DNA of 64,000 nt from NCBI GenBank assembly GCA_028829895.1, contig CM054181.1, positions 106,307,360-106,371,359 of the forward strand, given 5' to 3'. The notes beneath the pieces were generated by a model. The model was given only the letters and a program-made list of their open reading frames with translations, was not told where the DNA came from and made no database searches. A program made the translations under genes and the position numbers. This document shows positions 24,266 to 37,049 of the stretch, piece by piece. Positions within the stretch are counted from its first letter, which is position 1, and every line of letters starts with the position of its first letter. This DNA is from Sinotaia quadrata (lineage: Eukaryota > Mollusca > Gastropoda > Architaenioglossa > Viviparidae).

Positions 24266-24898
24266 TTAAAGTTTTTCGTCTTGTCTTCTTTGTTTTTGTT
24301 GTAGTTGTTGTTGGTATTTTTTCCCTCTGTAGTAGTAGTTGGTGTCTGGTTTTTCTTTTCTTCCGTCAAATTCGTTTGGGATTTGTGACAACGCGTCTTT
24401 TTTCCTGCTGTGGAGTTCACGTTCGATGAAGGTGGAAGTTTTGCACATGATAGTTGTGTTGATTTCTCTTTCACTTGTTTGGGTTTCTTTGGATGTTGAT
24501 GCTGGCTTACTGAAACTTTGGAGGTGGTCTAGAAAAAGCTTTCTGAATCTTATCAGATTGTCTATGGCTAAAGGTACATTTGTTTCTTGGTTGTTTTGTA
24601 AGATTGACTATTATATACAATCAAAAATCCGGTCTGGTTCATCATTATAGGTTTCTAGTGGGTAATCGAGTGGTAATATAACTTTATTCTATTTGTCTTT
24701 TCCTACTTTTGTTGTTATACAATGTTTCCTCTTGTAGTCGACAAGTGAGTACCCTTCTCCAATGTATTCATCATCATCATCATCCTCTTCAGAGTCATCT
24801 TCTTCAGAATCATGTTCTCCGCTTTTCTGGTCCTTGTCTTCCTCTTTCTTTTGTACTTCTTGCCCTTCAGTCTTATCGCTTTTCTTTGACTTGATCAT
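24266..24898 (-). CDS. possible two-exon hydrophilic protein gene
   Basis: The first segment (24898-24707) starts at an ATG with M-I-K-S-K-K-S-D-K and passes through a very acidic run (about residues 28-44) to D-E-Y-I-G-E-G-Y-S-L-V-D-Y-K-R-K. A weak donor (GTAGGA) at 24706 and an acceptor (TATATAATAG) ending at 24608 would remove a 99-nt intron, both in phase 0. The second segment (24607-24266) continues with L-A-I-D-N-L-I-R-F-R-K-L-F and I-P-N-E-F-D-G-R-K-E-K, and ends in Gln/Arg-rich sequence, about 177 residues in all. The minus strand here is poor in T, which keeps all frames open, so chance is a serious alternative. It lies directly upstream of the element at 23395-24060 and may be part of it. 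Confidence 0.2.
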
Positions 24899-26099
24899 TT
24901 GATTTAGAAAGCCAACAGTATGCCGATGACGTCGTTTGATTAGTTTTATGTGAAAAACAAACGAACTTTACAAGTCGATGTTCGACACCCACCCACCCTT
25001 CCCATCTCCAGTCAACGAAAGAAGGAAAAGAAATGAAATAAGTGACTGAAATAAATTTCTCAAAAGCGACGTGGCAGCACTCCTAACACTATTATTAGAA
25101 ATCTCGCGAGTCGTACATCGTTACTTAACGCTATTGTAAGAATTGATTTTGGTCGTAACTTAGATTATTGCAAAAATCGATTTTAGACGTAATTTACTTT
25201 CTGTCACCATAAGAATAATTTCCGGGAGTTCTCTATGGACATTCGACTGTTACAAGAATTTCGGCGAGTTGTCTGCATAATGCTTATCAATAAAATTTGT
25301 GTGAGTCATACGTCAATAACAAAGTCTGTTATAATAATATATGTGATAAGTACTTCACAGTTTCAAGCTATTAATACCATTTTCCTGTGACCAGCATGCA
25401 CTCGCCAACAAACGAGGTTTAAATGTGTCAGTTACGTTGAGTGGTGTCGCGAAGACATGAGCAAGTCATAAATGCTTGTGCTTTGTAATAGAAACTCTAC
25501 CACTTCTAAGTAGCAATGCAAAGAAACGGAAGAACGCAGCAACAGCTACAACATCAGTCTAGCCAACGCTATCCGTTTTATTATACAGTAGTCGCAATGC
25601 CCATCCCTTTCACAGAGCCCTCGAAGCTCTACGGACGAATCCCATCCCTTTCTTCGAGACTGGATCAGTGGGTCAAGTGAGCAAAACTGTCATGCAATAT
25701 TTTTTTTTTAAGATAATGCCTATTTTCCTCCCATTGCAGTCAGGCTTAAACACAGTTCTTTGTTTCTTCAGTCTGTAAGTTATAGTATTAATACGAATCG
25801 TGATCTTGTATCTACCATGATAACAAACCATCAAATAAATATTTCATCTATTTGAAGATTTCTTACAGCCTACGTAAATTTTTAGTACCTAACTAGATCA
25901 GCATCCATTGTGAATTACAAATTGGTGTACATTCTTTTTTTTCTTTAAACTGTAGATAAACTTTGTTTACCAGTGAACACAATAATAATGAACAGTAGTG
26001 ATTAACGAGACTGCTTCAACTTTGTGAGGAACTAGCCACCCAGAAAAGTGGACAGAGTCTAAATTTGTAAATCGACGACTTCAATGGACTCATATTCTA
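24899..26099. other. non-coding DNA, no gene recognised
   Basis: AT-rich with balanced patches at 25070-25290 and 25500-25680. No array, transposon end or supported exon. Confidence 0.45.
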
Positions 26100-26460
26100 C
26101 ACGGGATGTTCTCCCTTCGAGGTTATAATCGTGCAGTATGGCTGCCAAGGTAGTCCACCAGCATTATCTCCCTTTGCCTGTCTACCATTTTCTCAGATGT
26201 GCACAGCCGCCTGTCAAACGTCCGAACGAATCTCATTTCATTATGGATACATGCGTGGCGAGCATTTGGGCGTAAGAGTACAAAGAAGTGAAAATCGACA
26301 TGACACATTGTGGCCGGGAGGGTGGGGAAGAGGGGAGGGAAGAAACAAAAAGGACATCCCCCTTCCAAAGGAAAGATAACTCTAGAAGGAGAACTGCCTT
26401 TCGGGCGTCGTAACGTTCAAAAAGATCGTTAATTGGGATCAAACGTCTTTCGAACTCGTT
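26100..26460. promoter_or_regulatory. candidate regulatory island
   Basis: A repeat-free balanced block with overlapping short frames on both strands and no codon-level support. It includes CATTTCATTATGGATACATG and a G-rich patch. Inference only. Confidence 0.25.
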
Positions 26461-27480
26461 GAAGATTTTAGCTGTTGAAGTACTTTATTGTTTTGGTTAG
26501 ATCGTATATATTTACCTCATTATTTTCTTTTTTGTTTAAAACCTGTCTTTAAATAGATACTTTAATTATATTTTGTTGAAAGCAAATTCTTGCCATGAAG
26601 TCAGACGTATTCATGGGTACTTCAGCTGCAGAGTTTGGGAATAAACTTAAAAACAGAAAATATTGCAACATTAAATCTGCAGTACTGTTTCCACTAGGCA
26701 CCCAATTTAAGCTTTAGGTAAAAAAAATTAATATAAAATTAGCAATTTTTTCTTCTACAGTTCAATTTAAATTAACACCATTCTGTATCTGTTTATCTAA
26801 GCAGAAATCAGAAAAATAACAGTGATCGGTAATTTAAAAAATAATATCAACCCAAAAGTACATAATGCAATCGGAAATAAAAATCTAAAGATTTAATTTA
26901 AGATATATATAATAATAACAATTCATCTACCTTAATCTCTTTCACAATGCCAAGTTCAAAGAAAACTTACAAATAATAAAATTAGTTGTTGTAAGATTTT
27001 AAATTTTAAAAGAATTAAAAGCCATTTAATCACATTTCGCCTGTAATTTTCAGTTCAATGAATACATTATAAAAATAATCAATATTTTCTTTATCTATTT
27101 CTTTTCTTTCTTCTTTCTTCTTTCTTTCTATCGTCATTTCTTTTATGTTCTTCATTCTTCCTTTAATTCCTTATTTTAGAAAGTAATTTTTTGTGTGATA
27201 ATAAAAATAATACAGTTAGCTCTTCCCATATTGGACGGACATAACGTTATGGCCGAGACTTCGGAAGACACAAGAAATTTGTCCTATTCCACCAGCCTGT
27301 TCTGTGTTTTGAGATGTACCATAAAAATATGCTCATTCACACATGCACATCACGCATATACACACACACAAGCACAATCACACAAATAAAGATCTTCCAA
27401 ACCTTATTTCTTTACTTTAATGCTAATTATATGATTAAAACAATACATTTTTTTCTCTCTCTCCCCTTTCTCCCCACAAA
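26461..27480. other. very AT-rich non-coding DNA
   Basis: Dominated by A and T with a polypyrimidine run (TTCTTTCTTCTTTCTTCTTT) near 27102-27130. Nothing else recognised. Confidence 0.55.
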
Positions 27481-27890
27481 CAGATGCCTTGCGTCAAAAA
27501 TTGTCTGGCATCGCCTGTACTCTCGCGCCAGAAATATTCTTCCGCAAGCCAGCGCTCGGCGATAAGTGAGCAGTGAAGCGTGAAGGCAATTCCTCCTCCA
27601 TGATGCCTTTTCCTGTCAACGGCGGCAGCTCAGACCTGCAAACACTTGTCTTTGCTGTGAAAGGCAGTGACCCACGAAACACGAACAGCTGTGCCGGGCG
27701 TTATAGAGCCCAAAGGGTCTTGCCATTAGGCTGCATCGGTCGTGCCCAGCAGTAACGGAATTGTCATAATCGCTGGCATCATCGTCATTGTCTTCATCTT
27801 GAACTGTCATTCTGACGTGGTTTTCCATTGTCCTTAGTCCTTGAGAATTTTCATCACGAAACCCACAAACTGCGAGTCGTTTTATTGACA
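27481..27890. promoter_or_regulatory. candidate regulatory island
   Basis: A balanced block containing GCGCTCGGCGATAAG and several E-box-like and GATA-like cores. Short frames occur on both strands without a recognised product. Confidence 0.28.
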
Positions 27891-28212
27891 AATGTGTTCA
27901 TTTATTCTTTATATTGCATGTTAAACATTGCAATCTCATGCTTATTTATCTTATTTACCTTATAAATTATGGACATTATTATGTGGTTATATCGAAATTT
28001 TACAGATTTTTAGGATATAACATTCCAAGAGACACACCAAGACTCTTTCAAATTTCATCTCTCTTTCTCTCACTATCTCATGGAAACACACTCACACACA
28101 TATTATATGAATTTGTGATGTGTGTGAAATGTCTTTATGTATGTGTGTCATACGAGAGTGTATATGTGATTGTATATGCTATGCATTGGTAGCTAATTTA
28201 AAATATACCCTC
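27891..28212. other. AT-rich non-coding DNA
   Basis: No feature recognised. Confidence 0.5.
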
Positions 28213-28213
28213 T

Positions 28214-28214
28214 G

Positions 28215-28313
<99 letters not shown>

Positions 28314-28375
28314 GGATGGATTTATTAATGGATGTATGGATGGATTAAATAAGTAGGTAGGTAGATAAATAAGTA
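28214..28375. repeat. (GATA)n array with decayed (GGAT) flank
   Basis: About 24 clean GATA units followed by GATG/GATT and AGTAGGTAGG units. Confidence 0.97.
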
Positions 28376-29279
28376 GATGGCTAATAAGTCTTTAGATCCC
28401 CAGTTATCTCTTCCTCTTTTAAGTTAGTAGGATAATTAATCTGGCTAACAAGCGCCCCTGACTGTGGAAAAATCGGATATACAACTACAAAATTCGAAAG
28501 TATCGTTTGCAATTATGAACCTGAGGTAATGCCACTAACGTCTACACATGTGATGATGAGATGGCGACAATGATTGGAACTATTGACCCAAAACTTTGTC
28601 CAAAATGTTACTTCAAGAAACATTTGCTGTTACAATGTGTTTACACTATGCTGTTACACTATGTATGTCATGGCGACATTGAATTGGGATTAGAAAATAA
28701 ATTTCTTCCTCTCTTTGGTCTGAATTCTTCTAGAAAATGAGTCTGGTTAGCGTGGACTTTGTGTGTCGTAAGTCAAGTGCACAAACACGTCTGCAAGCTC
28801 ATTCTCTTATATTCGCTACTCTCTCGGTGAAACTGAAAATATTGCTATTTGACATTATCACAAAACAACAACAATACCAACAACAACAACCACACACGCA
28901 TGAACTCTTAAGTGCTAAAATATATACATGCAACTCCTTAAGCATTTACATAATTCTTCTCCCTTGTGAGAAGCCTGATTCTTTTATACTGTTTCTCTTC
29001 TAATATTCTACAAATTCAAGCATCTGTGTCTTGACCTCTGTTAAACTGCATTGAAACTGACAGGTACTGAAGTAGGGTACGTTTATGTATACCTGCTCGT
29101 CTCGTTCGCATGCCTTGAACTTCCATGTGAATTAAATTAAATTGTCGTTTCTTGCTTCCAGTATATAGCAGAATGTTGACAGATCATTATATAAATGTTA
29201 TTAGCAAGAGAAATAACAATTTTAGAAACATTAATTTATAAGTTTTGAATCTCAAACGGTTCAATTTCAAATCTCCACA
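28376..29279. other. AT-rich non-coding DNA
   Basis: A short duplication TACAATGTGTTTACACTATGCTGTTACACTATG-like occurs near 28634. No gene supported. Confidence 0.5.
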
Positions 29280-29500
29280 ATCCGCCGTGCTTTTATACGC
29301 CAAAGCCTGTGTGGATTTTGATTAGTTGTTTATACAGAGACGAGCACGAAACGAGAGAATTGAGATCCACGACCTGCAACTCTCGTGCACCAAATGACGC
29401 CTATGAATTGACGCTCTCAGGAAGTAACGTTGGCGAAACTTGTGCATGCGACTAATCAGAGGCTGCAACAATGTGCATTCGCTATTACACAAATCTTAAC
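29280..29500. promoter_or_regulatory. candidate regulatory island
   Basis: A balanced, CpG-containing block (CCGCCGTGCTTTTATACGCC, GATCCACGACCTGC, GGCTGCAACAATGTGC). CTTTTATACGCC resembles a TATA-type or CDX-type site. Inference only. Confidence 0.28.
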
Positions 29501-30270
29501 GCCAAGTAAAATACATGCTAAAACATTTTCAAAAGAGCTTTGGATTTTCCACTGGATATATTTGCATTCTTTGCAATCCGCCAGGTTTTTTTAGTTTTAA
29601 AAAAAAAATATTGGATTACGATTGGCCGGTTGGAGTGGGACGCATGCTATATGAGACATTTTAGATTCCTAAACCTGCAATATCGGAGAGACAAAGAGAA
29701 AATGGTCTTATGTGACAAATGTCGCCTGAGTTTGCACGCTTACTTGTCTCGTCAAGGTCACAAACTCAAGTCTCCGCAATCGACCATCATAAGGAGGTCC
29801 CTGAAAAACTGAGGCAGCCCATTACAGCACAAGGGACGTAATAGACAATGGTAGTGTCCTAAACGCTAGGCAATGACGTGGACTTCATTCCAATGTCACA
29901 CAATGTGTTAGCAAGCCTGCATAGTTGACGACTAAATGCATCCTGAGTTAGTAAATATGGAGAATATAAGCCTTGACCTGATAAGAGTCAGATAGATGCT
30001 AACTCTCCTATTCAATTCTACTCTTTCCAATTTCCTTGTCTGATGAAATAATGAAAGTTCTATATGTTTATCATTGTTGATGAATTTGTTAACAGAGTGC
30101 AAGTTGAAAACTTTTACTGTAAGTTGGTATACATATTTTGCTGTATTATCTTTAATAAGATTACGTCGGTATATTAATGTTAAAATGTATATGACCATAT
30201 TATGAATCAATTTCTAGGTCTCTCAATTTATCTACTCTCTCAGTGAATATATGCATGTATGTGTTTCTTT
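29501..30270. other. non-coding DNA
   Basis: A 90-codon plus frame at 29540-29812 (M-D-F-P-L-D-I-F) has no recognised motif. The rest is AT-rich. Confidence 0.45.
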
Positions 30271-30271
30271 C

Positions 30272-30490
<219 letters not shown>

Positions 30491-31145
30491 GGACAGACGG
30501 ACAAATGTAACTACAGAAATGTATACTGAGAGCCTAACGCTTCCTGTGCTAAACATCAAACTCAATATCATCATTTTATATTTTGTAAAATAAAAATTGT
30601 AAAAATAACCTGATAATTTGACAGCAGTGTCGTACTTTCAAACTGAAACGTAAAAAAGAAAATCAAAGGATAATAAAAGAGCACAGGCAGAAAACAACAA
30701 AATTCAAATTGTTGCAGTATTTCTTTTACTATTTTGGTCTCTTTCATGTTATTTTATATTCCATGCACCTGCAGACGAAGGAGAGCATGCGTATGTATGT
30801 GTGTGTGCACGTGTGCATGTGTGTGTTGAGCGGAGGAAGGAGGGGCCAGCGAAAGTATGGTGAGAAGATGAGATTCCCTTGCTGAAGGAAATAAACAAAA
30901 CTGTTGTTAAATCATAGCTCAATGATTATAAAAGAGGCGCATCTGCCTGCTTAATGACTGGCAGAGAATGGGCAGGGAGGAGGGGAAATTATTTACTTAC
31001 CACTATTCCACATTCTCTCAAATGTTCGGAGGAGTTTTGAAGCACGTCTTTTGTTGAAAATATATTCCATACTTCATCGCATGCAACGCGTGTGTCCTTT
31101 TTAAACTAAACGTGTACGTAAAGCTGAGTAAATAAACGTTAATAG
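30491..31145. other. AT-rich non-coding DNA
   Basis: A GT-rich patch lies at 30795-30830. No gene supported. Confidence 0.5.
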
Positions 31146-31338
31146 CAGCAAAGTGTAGTTCTCACTAACAGCAAAGTGTAGTTCTCACTAACAGTAAAGT
31201 GTAGTTCTCACTAACAGCAAAGTGTAGTTCTCACTAACAGTAAAGTGTAGTTCTCACTAACAGCAAAGTGTAGCACTAATTAACAGTAAAGTGTATTAAG
31301 CAATAAAGTGTAACTCAACAGTAAAGCACAGCAAAATG
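31146..31338. repeat. 23-bp minisatellite, about 6 clean plus decayed copies
   Basis: The unit AGCAAAGTGTAGTTCTCACT (23 bp with AAC) repeats with AGC and AGT variants alternating, then decays into shorter AGTAAAGTGTA-type pieces toward 31338. Confidence 0.95.
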
Positions 31339-31482
31339 TTATATATTAATGTTTGAAAGTTAATTGATTCTACAAATATATAATTATTCATATTCAACTC
31401 TGGCAATAAGAACAAAGGTGTTATGTACAAGAATTTGAACATTCATTGATTTACAAGGACGTTAATTTTATATTAACTCAGT
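31339..31482. other. AT-rich non-coding DNA
   Basis: No feature recognised. Confidence 0.5.
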
Positions 31483-32275
31483 ATGATAAGCTTCTTTCTA
31501 CTGAGATTCATAATTTGTAGCTGGTTTGGGGTTCCGGTACATAGCAGAACTTATGAGTATGATAAATTCAAAATTTTCTCTCCGGCACTTGTGAGCGCCA
31601 TAGATGAATCTGAGTTGGTTTTGTTTAGAGCACTTGTCAGTGCTAATTGCAGAATATATGATCAACAGAAAATCTATGTATACAATCAAGAAAAACGTTC
31701 TAGGCGTGACTCAGGCCAATGACAACAGCAGGAGTACAGAGAACAACAGTATCCGATGGGAGGGGGGGGGGATGATTTTTAATCGCCCCTTGAGGACATG
31801 ACACAATGGATGCTCGATTACTTAGAATAGCCTCATGCCCCAGTCTATACACATCCCAATTAGGATACTACTGGGGACTGTGGCAACAATGGCAACGACG
31901 ACAATACCATTGAAAAGTAAAGGGGTTGAACATCCCGAACGTATGTATCCACTATGAATAGACCCGATGTTGTACTAGCCTGGGCTCTGATAGATACTCC
32001 TACCTACTCTCTCTACTCCAACACCAGGAAAGCGGCAACAACAGCAGCAATGAATACTGCAACACCAACCCATCTCATCAGTAGCCCACAGATAACTTGG
32101 CTGCCACCTATCTCTATCGGTCAGACATCGAGTGCCACCGACCACCATTTATCATCACCACTCTACAACTTTCCTGTCAACCACCTCCACTCTATCATCA
32201 CCTTCAACTCTCCCAGCAGCGGCACACCTAGTGTCAGGCAGCGAAATCGATCTAGATAGTAAGGTGCCATCGTCC
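31483..32275 (+). mobile_element. unrecognised dispersed element, copy 2 (plus)
   Basis: The part 31690-32275 aligns to the minus strand of 23395-24060. One frame carries Q-Q-Q-E-Y-R-E-Q-Q-Y-P-M-G, then a G-run insertion, then E-D-M-T-Q-W-M-L-D-Y-L-E, a stop, and P-H-A-P-V-Y. Copy 1 has V-D-M-I-Q-L-L-L-D-R-L-Y at the same place in the same relative frame. The preceding open frame (31483-31722, ending in K-R-S-R-R-D-S-G-Q) may be the N-terminal side, matching S-R-R-P-P-Q in copy 1. A later 101-codon frame (31954-32259) is Ser/Thr/Pro-rich. Stops make this copy non-functional as read. Confidence 0.7.
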
Positions 32276-33000
32276 TAAGTGATGCATGAACGTTTTTGGG
32301 ATAGTGGCAATAGAAATATTACAGTTAATCATGTGTGTGACAAGAACAGAAAGACGACTCCAAAATGCTGTATAGTTAATTGTAAGCTCCAGGTGTATTA
32401 TCAAGTAAATATCGTTGTTTGTAACAAGCCCCGAGCATAGAATTAGCCTGCATATATTAACTTACCAATCAAGTAATTGGGCTTCAACCTAGTAGTATGT
32501 TACACAACCAGAGCTCGGGTCCCGGGATAATTATAATTCATATCTTTGAATTAAATCAAATTACTATGAATTGAAATGAGTTAAGCTAGAAAAATAAAAA
32601 TGCTACAGTGGTGAAAGATATACATGCAATATTAAATTAATCTCTTGCAAAATGTTCTATCATTTATCTTCTGTCTATCCATTTATGGTTACGTTAAATA
32701 TGCTTTTGTGCATGATTATATCTGGTTAAGTTAAATATAAGTTTGGCTTGATGATTAGTTTATATTAATTTTATTATTATCCTAATAAATATTGGTATTT
32801 TGGTAGGTCACTTGAACTGGTACATAAAGCAAATTTGTACTGAGAGTGAAAGCAGACTTGAAAAGCCGCAACACACCATCTTGAAATACTGCGTTAAGTG
32901 AGGTATAAACAGATTAGTAACTAAGAGCAATTTTGACTTCCATAGTGGACCTTTAGCAATGGACAATATATGGAATGGAATCAGTGGAGAGACTATAGGA
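32276..33000. other. AT-rich non-coding DNA
   Basis: No array or recognised gene. Confidence 0.5.
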
Positions 33001-33445
33001 GTAGGTCAGACAGGATACGTAGAGGGAAAGGAATTAGTGGAGGCTGAGGAAGTAGGTCAGACAGGATACGTAGAGGGAAGAAAATTAGTGGAGGCTATGG
33101 AAGTAGGTCGGACAGGATACGTAGAGGGAAGGGAATTAGTTGAGGCTATGGGAGTATATCAGGATACATTGAGGGAAGGGAATTAGAGGAGGCTGAAGGA
33201 GAGGATTAGACAGGATATGTAGAGGTAAGGGAATTAGTGGTGGCTGAGGGAGTAGGTCAGACAGGATACGTAGAGGGAAGGGAATTAGTGGAGGCTATGG
33301 GAGTATGTCAGGATACGTTGAGGGAAGGGAATTAATGGAGGCTATGGGAGTACGTCAGGATATGTAGAGGGAAGAGAATTAGTGGAGGCTATAGGTGTCA
33401 AACAGCGGGAAATGGGTGGTAAAAGCTATGGGAGTAGGGTCAGAC
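33001..33445. repeat. 51-bp minisatellite, about 8 copies
   Basis: Units GTAGGTCAGACAGGATACGT... start at 33001, 33052 and 33103 with exact 51-bp spacing. Further copies lose 5-6 bp around the GTCAGACAG part. The plus-strand frame in the left half encodes G-Y-V-E-G-R-E-L-V-E-A repeats, an effect of the period. Confidence 0.93.
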
Positions 33446-34325
33446 AGAATAAATATATTTGGAGCAAGAGCGAGTAACAGAGGAGAAAGAAATACATGAA
33501 AAAGACAAAGAAAGTCTTGAGACAGATAGCATGAAAAATACTTAAATAGAGAAAGGAAGGCCTGAGAAAATATAAGGAAGAGAAATATTTGACAAGACAA
33601 AGAAAGAGAAAGGCTTCAAAGAGAGAAAGAAGCTCATAGTGATCATTTCAGAATCTCAGGTGACCAGAAAATGCATGTATAAGTGCAATCAACGGGAGGA
33701 ATAAATCCAGGCGAGACTGAAACTGATTATCTGAAATAGAAGTTTATAATACTGAAATAATTAATGTTTTAATTATGTGTACATTTCTCTTCTTACTGTA
33801 ACTGAACAGATGCATGTATATTGTGAACGAAAGGTGCATGCGAACTATTAAGTGGCTCAATATGATATGACGCATATAAACAGATAAATAATCCTGATGG
33901 AATAAAGCTATTGATCACAGGTCAAGAGGGTGTCTTTTGTTCAAATCTTAGATATGAAGCCATGCAAGACTATGTAACAATAGAGTTAGCAAGGGAGCGA
34001 TAGTGATTAATTGGCTGCTAATGCTAGATTTAAGTCACATGGATGTCTGCTGAGGTAGCCTCTATTAAAGAGTCATGATGACCAGTAACACTAGTAATAT
34101 TATATTCTAGACTGAAAAACAAACATTTTATTCAGTTAAATTATCAATGGAAATTAATGGCTGTTCAAAGAAGAGGACTGAGAAATTCTGCCTTTTTATA
34201 TTGCTTCGTTGGTTTCTTGACCCAGGCTACTCAGTAAGATCTACCACAGGTAGTTATTCATTTTTGCCAAAAGACTGACATGATGATTTTCTTCTTTCAG
34301 ACACCGCTATATTTTATTTTCATTT
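33446..34325. other. purine-rich then AT-rich non-coding DNA
   Basis: The plus strand is A/G-rich to about 33640 (GAGAAAGAAATACATG, AAGACAAAGAAAG). From there it is AT-rich, with no supported gene. Confidence 0.5.
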
Positions 34326-34808
34326 AGAGAGAAAGTATTTTATGCTATTCTATGTTAATATTTTCATCTAGAGATGAAGTATTCTATGCTATTTTATGTT
34401 AATATTTTCGTCTAGAGAGAAAGTATTCTATGCTATTCTATGTTAGTATTTTCATCTAGAGATGAAGTATTCTATGCTATTTTATGTTAATATTTTCGTC
34501 TAGAGAGAAAGTATTCTTTGCTATTCTATGTTAGTATTTTCGTGTATAGAGAAAGTATTCTATGCTATTCTATGTTAGTATTTTCGTGTATAGAGAAAGT
34601 ATTCTATGCTATTCTATGTTAGTATTTTCGTGTATAGAGAAAGTATTCTATGCTATTCTATGTTAGTATTTTCGTGTATAGAGAAAGTATTCTATGCTAT
34701 TCTATGTTAGTATTTTCGTGTATAGATAAAGTATTCTATGCTATTCTATGTTAGTATTTTCGTCTATAGATAAAGTATTCTATGCTATTCTATGTTAGTA
34801 TTTTCGTC
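34326..34808. repeat. 44-bp minisatellite, about 11 copies
   Basis: The unit GAGAAAGTATTCTATGCTAT... repeats with TTTTCGTGTATA or TTTTCATCTAGA junctions. The left half alternates two variants (CATCTAGAGATG and CGTCTAGAGAGA); the right half is homogeneous for GTGTATAGAGA. Confidence 0.96.
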
Positions 34809-35780
34809 ATGAGTACACGTATATACTAGAGAGTACAGTTATAGCAATTTAACTCTGAAATGAGTGAATGAGGGACGAACGAGATTTTAAAATTTTAGAT
34901 GCACAAATATTTAGCATCTTCTCAAATATTTCCAGTGTTGTGATGAGGCCTGGGTTTGCGTTGATGTGATGAGCAAGTTGGTATGCATGACCAATATGAC
35001 AGTGTGTCACCTTCAGCAAATGTATGTTGTGCCACACTTTCACAAGGTGCATTGCATTTGTGTCACTGTTTTTGTTTGTATGCAATGACTGACACACTTT
35101 ATGTCTGAGTACTGCAAAAGATGATATTCAGTGGATAACCCACAATCTGAATTGTCAGTTATCCAGTATTGTTTTTGATTCTTAAGTTTTAATAAAACGT
35201 CATCTTTCTGTCATCTCATGGTAACTAGAATCTGCAAATTATCCTTGCCTTGCTGATTTGTTTGAGGTACTAAACATAATTTTTCACGTTTATTTTTACT
35301 ATTCTTGCACCTTTCAAAGGAACCATGTTGATCTGTGACAAACTACGTCATCAAAGGCTGCATTGCCTCGGGATACTTTTCCGGTTTCTACTCTCGCCAC
35401 TCCTCGGCATTCTTAAGGATTTTAATTATATCTTTCTATTAGTGAAACCTTAGCATAGAAATAATGTAATTATTCAATACACACATGAGCTCTAGAAAGT
35501 ATGAAATTGCACTTAGACTAGTTATCTTTTATTTTTCAAGTATTGTAATGGACATTATCAGAGCGTACAGATTATTACTGTCATTGAAAGTTTCCTTTAG
35601 TAGTAGTAGTAGTAGTAGTAATAGAGTACTCAGCTTTTTCCCATGACTTCTGTTGACTTCGGTAGTGAACTATGGTCTCAGAATCTAACCAAAATTGTAG
35701 GAAGGCCAAGGTTTTATAAGAATGTGGGCACTTCCGATGAGTGTTGCTTTAAGTAGTGGGGCAAATCTGTGGTATCCTAT
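34809..35780. other. non-coding DNA with (AGT)7
   Basis: A short AGT tract lies at 35600-35622. An 82-codon minus frame at 34849-35097 (H-L-V-K-V-W-H-N-I-H-L-L-K-V) is unrecognised. Nothing else supported. Confidence 0.45.
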
Positions 35781-36266
35781 GTCAAGTGTTTAGCATACAA
35801 CATATGAGCATCTTAGTTCACAATTTGTAGAAATAATAGTCTACTCAAATAATACATCTCTATGTAAAACACAAGTATAAAATATCAATACCAAAATGTA
35901 TGAAATATTTCTAAGTCCATTATCTCTCAGTCATTTAACTTACTATTAAGCTAATGGTCGCTTTTCATGACCGGACTTCCTGCCACATCAAATTCAAAGT
36001 AATTAGACAATATAATTCTCATCCCATTGGTTGGTCTCATTCTTGTATATCTTAACCACTGGATAATAAAAACTACTCATCCACCTATAACCGAGTTTAG
36101 ATTACATCAGCAAATCTAGCACATTCTTTTCCTGAGTTGTTTACTTCCAACTTTTACATTTGAAACTATCAGCACAATCAGTGACCAAGGTCGGATCAGT
36201 TTGACATTTAACAATTTATATATCGATTAAGATTAGAAATAGGGATAGGCAAATTTATTCTGCCCC
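35781..36266 (+). mobile_element. dispersed 490-bp repeat, copy 1
   Basis: This aligns end to end, same orientation, with 48846-49338. Shared blocks include GTCAAGTGTTTAGCATAC, AGAAATAATAGTCTACTCA, ATTTCTAAGTCCATT, CCCATTGGTTGGTCTCATT, TTGTTTACTTCCAACT and AAATAGGGATAGG. The copies are clearly diverged. No terminal repeats, poly-A or polymerase III boxes were recognised. Both copies lie shortly upstream of a tetranucleotide array. Confidence 0.88.
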
Positions 36267-36408
36267 AGGGTCCTTCTTTTATCTACTGCTGTGGGGTGTA
36301 GAAACTGAACTAGCGGGAAAGGCTCAATACACAGGTAAACACATGCATGAATACACATACATACATTGTGCATATTTTCATACATGTGTCAGACTTAGGT
36401 AGATAGGC

Positions 36409-36482
<74 letters not shown>

Positions 36483-36487
36483 GTAGG
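36267..36487. repeat. (GACA)n(GATA)n compound array
   Basis: About 11 GACA units and then about 9 GATA units at 36407-36482, preceded by unassigned DNA. Confidence 0.9.
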
Positions 36488-37049
36488 CCGTATTAAGTTT
36501 ATAATTAGTTTTTAAATTGTATTATTTTGACAATAAATGTATTTTCATTATACTTATTTTTATATTCTAGACTATATGTAACGTTGTGACTTTTGTCATT
36601 TCTCTTGAACTCTTTAACACGTGTGTGTCTCAAATCAACGTGGGTCTCGTGAAGTGGGCAAGGATATCACTTTCCCACTTAAAGTGATCTTAAATTAAAG
36701 GTGTCTTGTTGTCTATTCTTCTGACTTCCACGCCTTTAAGATTTTGCGTGACTTCAATTAAATAAGTTACTTAAGCAGAGTTGAGAATTGCAAGTGTCAT
36801 CCGAGCTAAGCTCGAATAGGTTTACTGAGCGATGTTAAATGGTCCATGATGTCACGAATAAATGACACTTTCTGTATCGCCACAAAATAACCTGTCTTTA
36901 AAAACCTGAATACCTGTCCTCCTCGTAAGTGTTAGTATGGAGAATGACAATTCTGAATTTTAAAATTTATTTTTATAAGAATAATACGTCCAATAGATAT
37001 ACCCTATTCCTTGTTTTGGCCTTGACAAGTTGAGCTATTTTCTACTGAC
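36488..37049. other. AT-rich non-coding DNA
   Basis: No feature recognised. Confidence 0.5.

Noticed and set aside
24900..24945. Q-Y-A-D-D-V-V on the plus strand, like a reverse-transcriptase active site
   Set aside because: A TGA follows immediately and a TGA lies 10 codons upstream. None of the flanking reverse-transcriptase motifs could be found in any frame, so chance is likelier.
32959..33186. 75-codon frame with G-Y-V-E-G-R repeats
   Set aside because: It covers only part of a 51-bp array whose later copies shift frame, so no protein is maintained.
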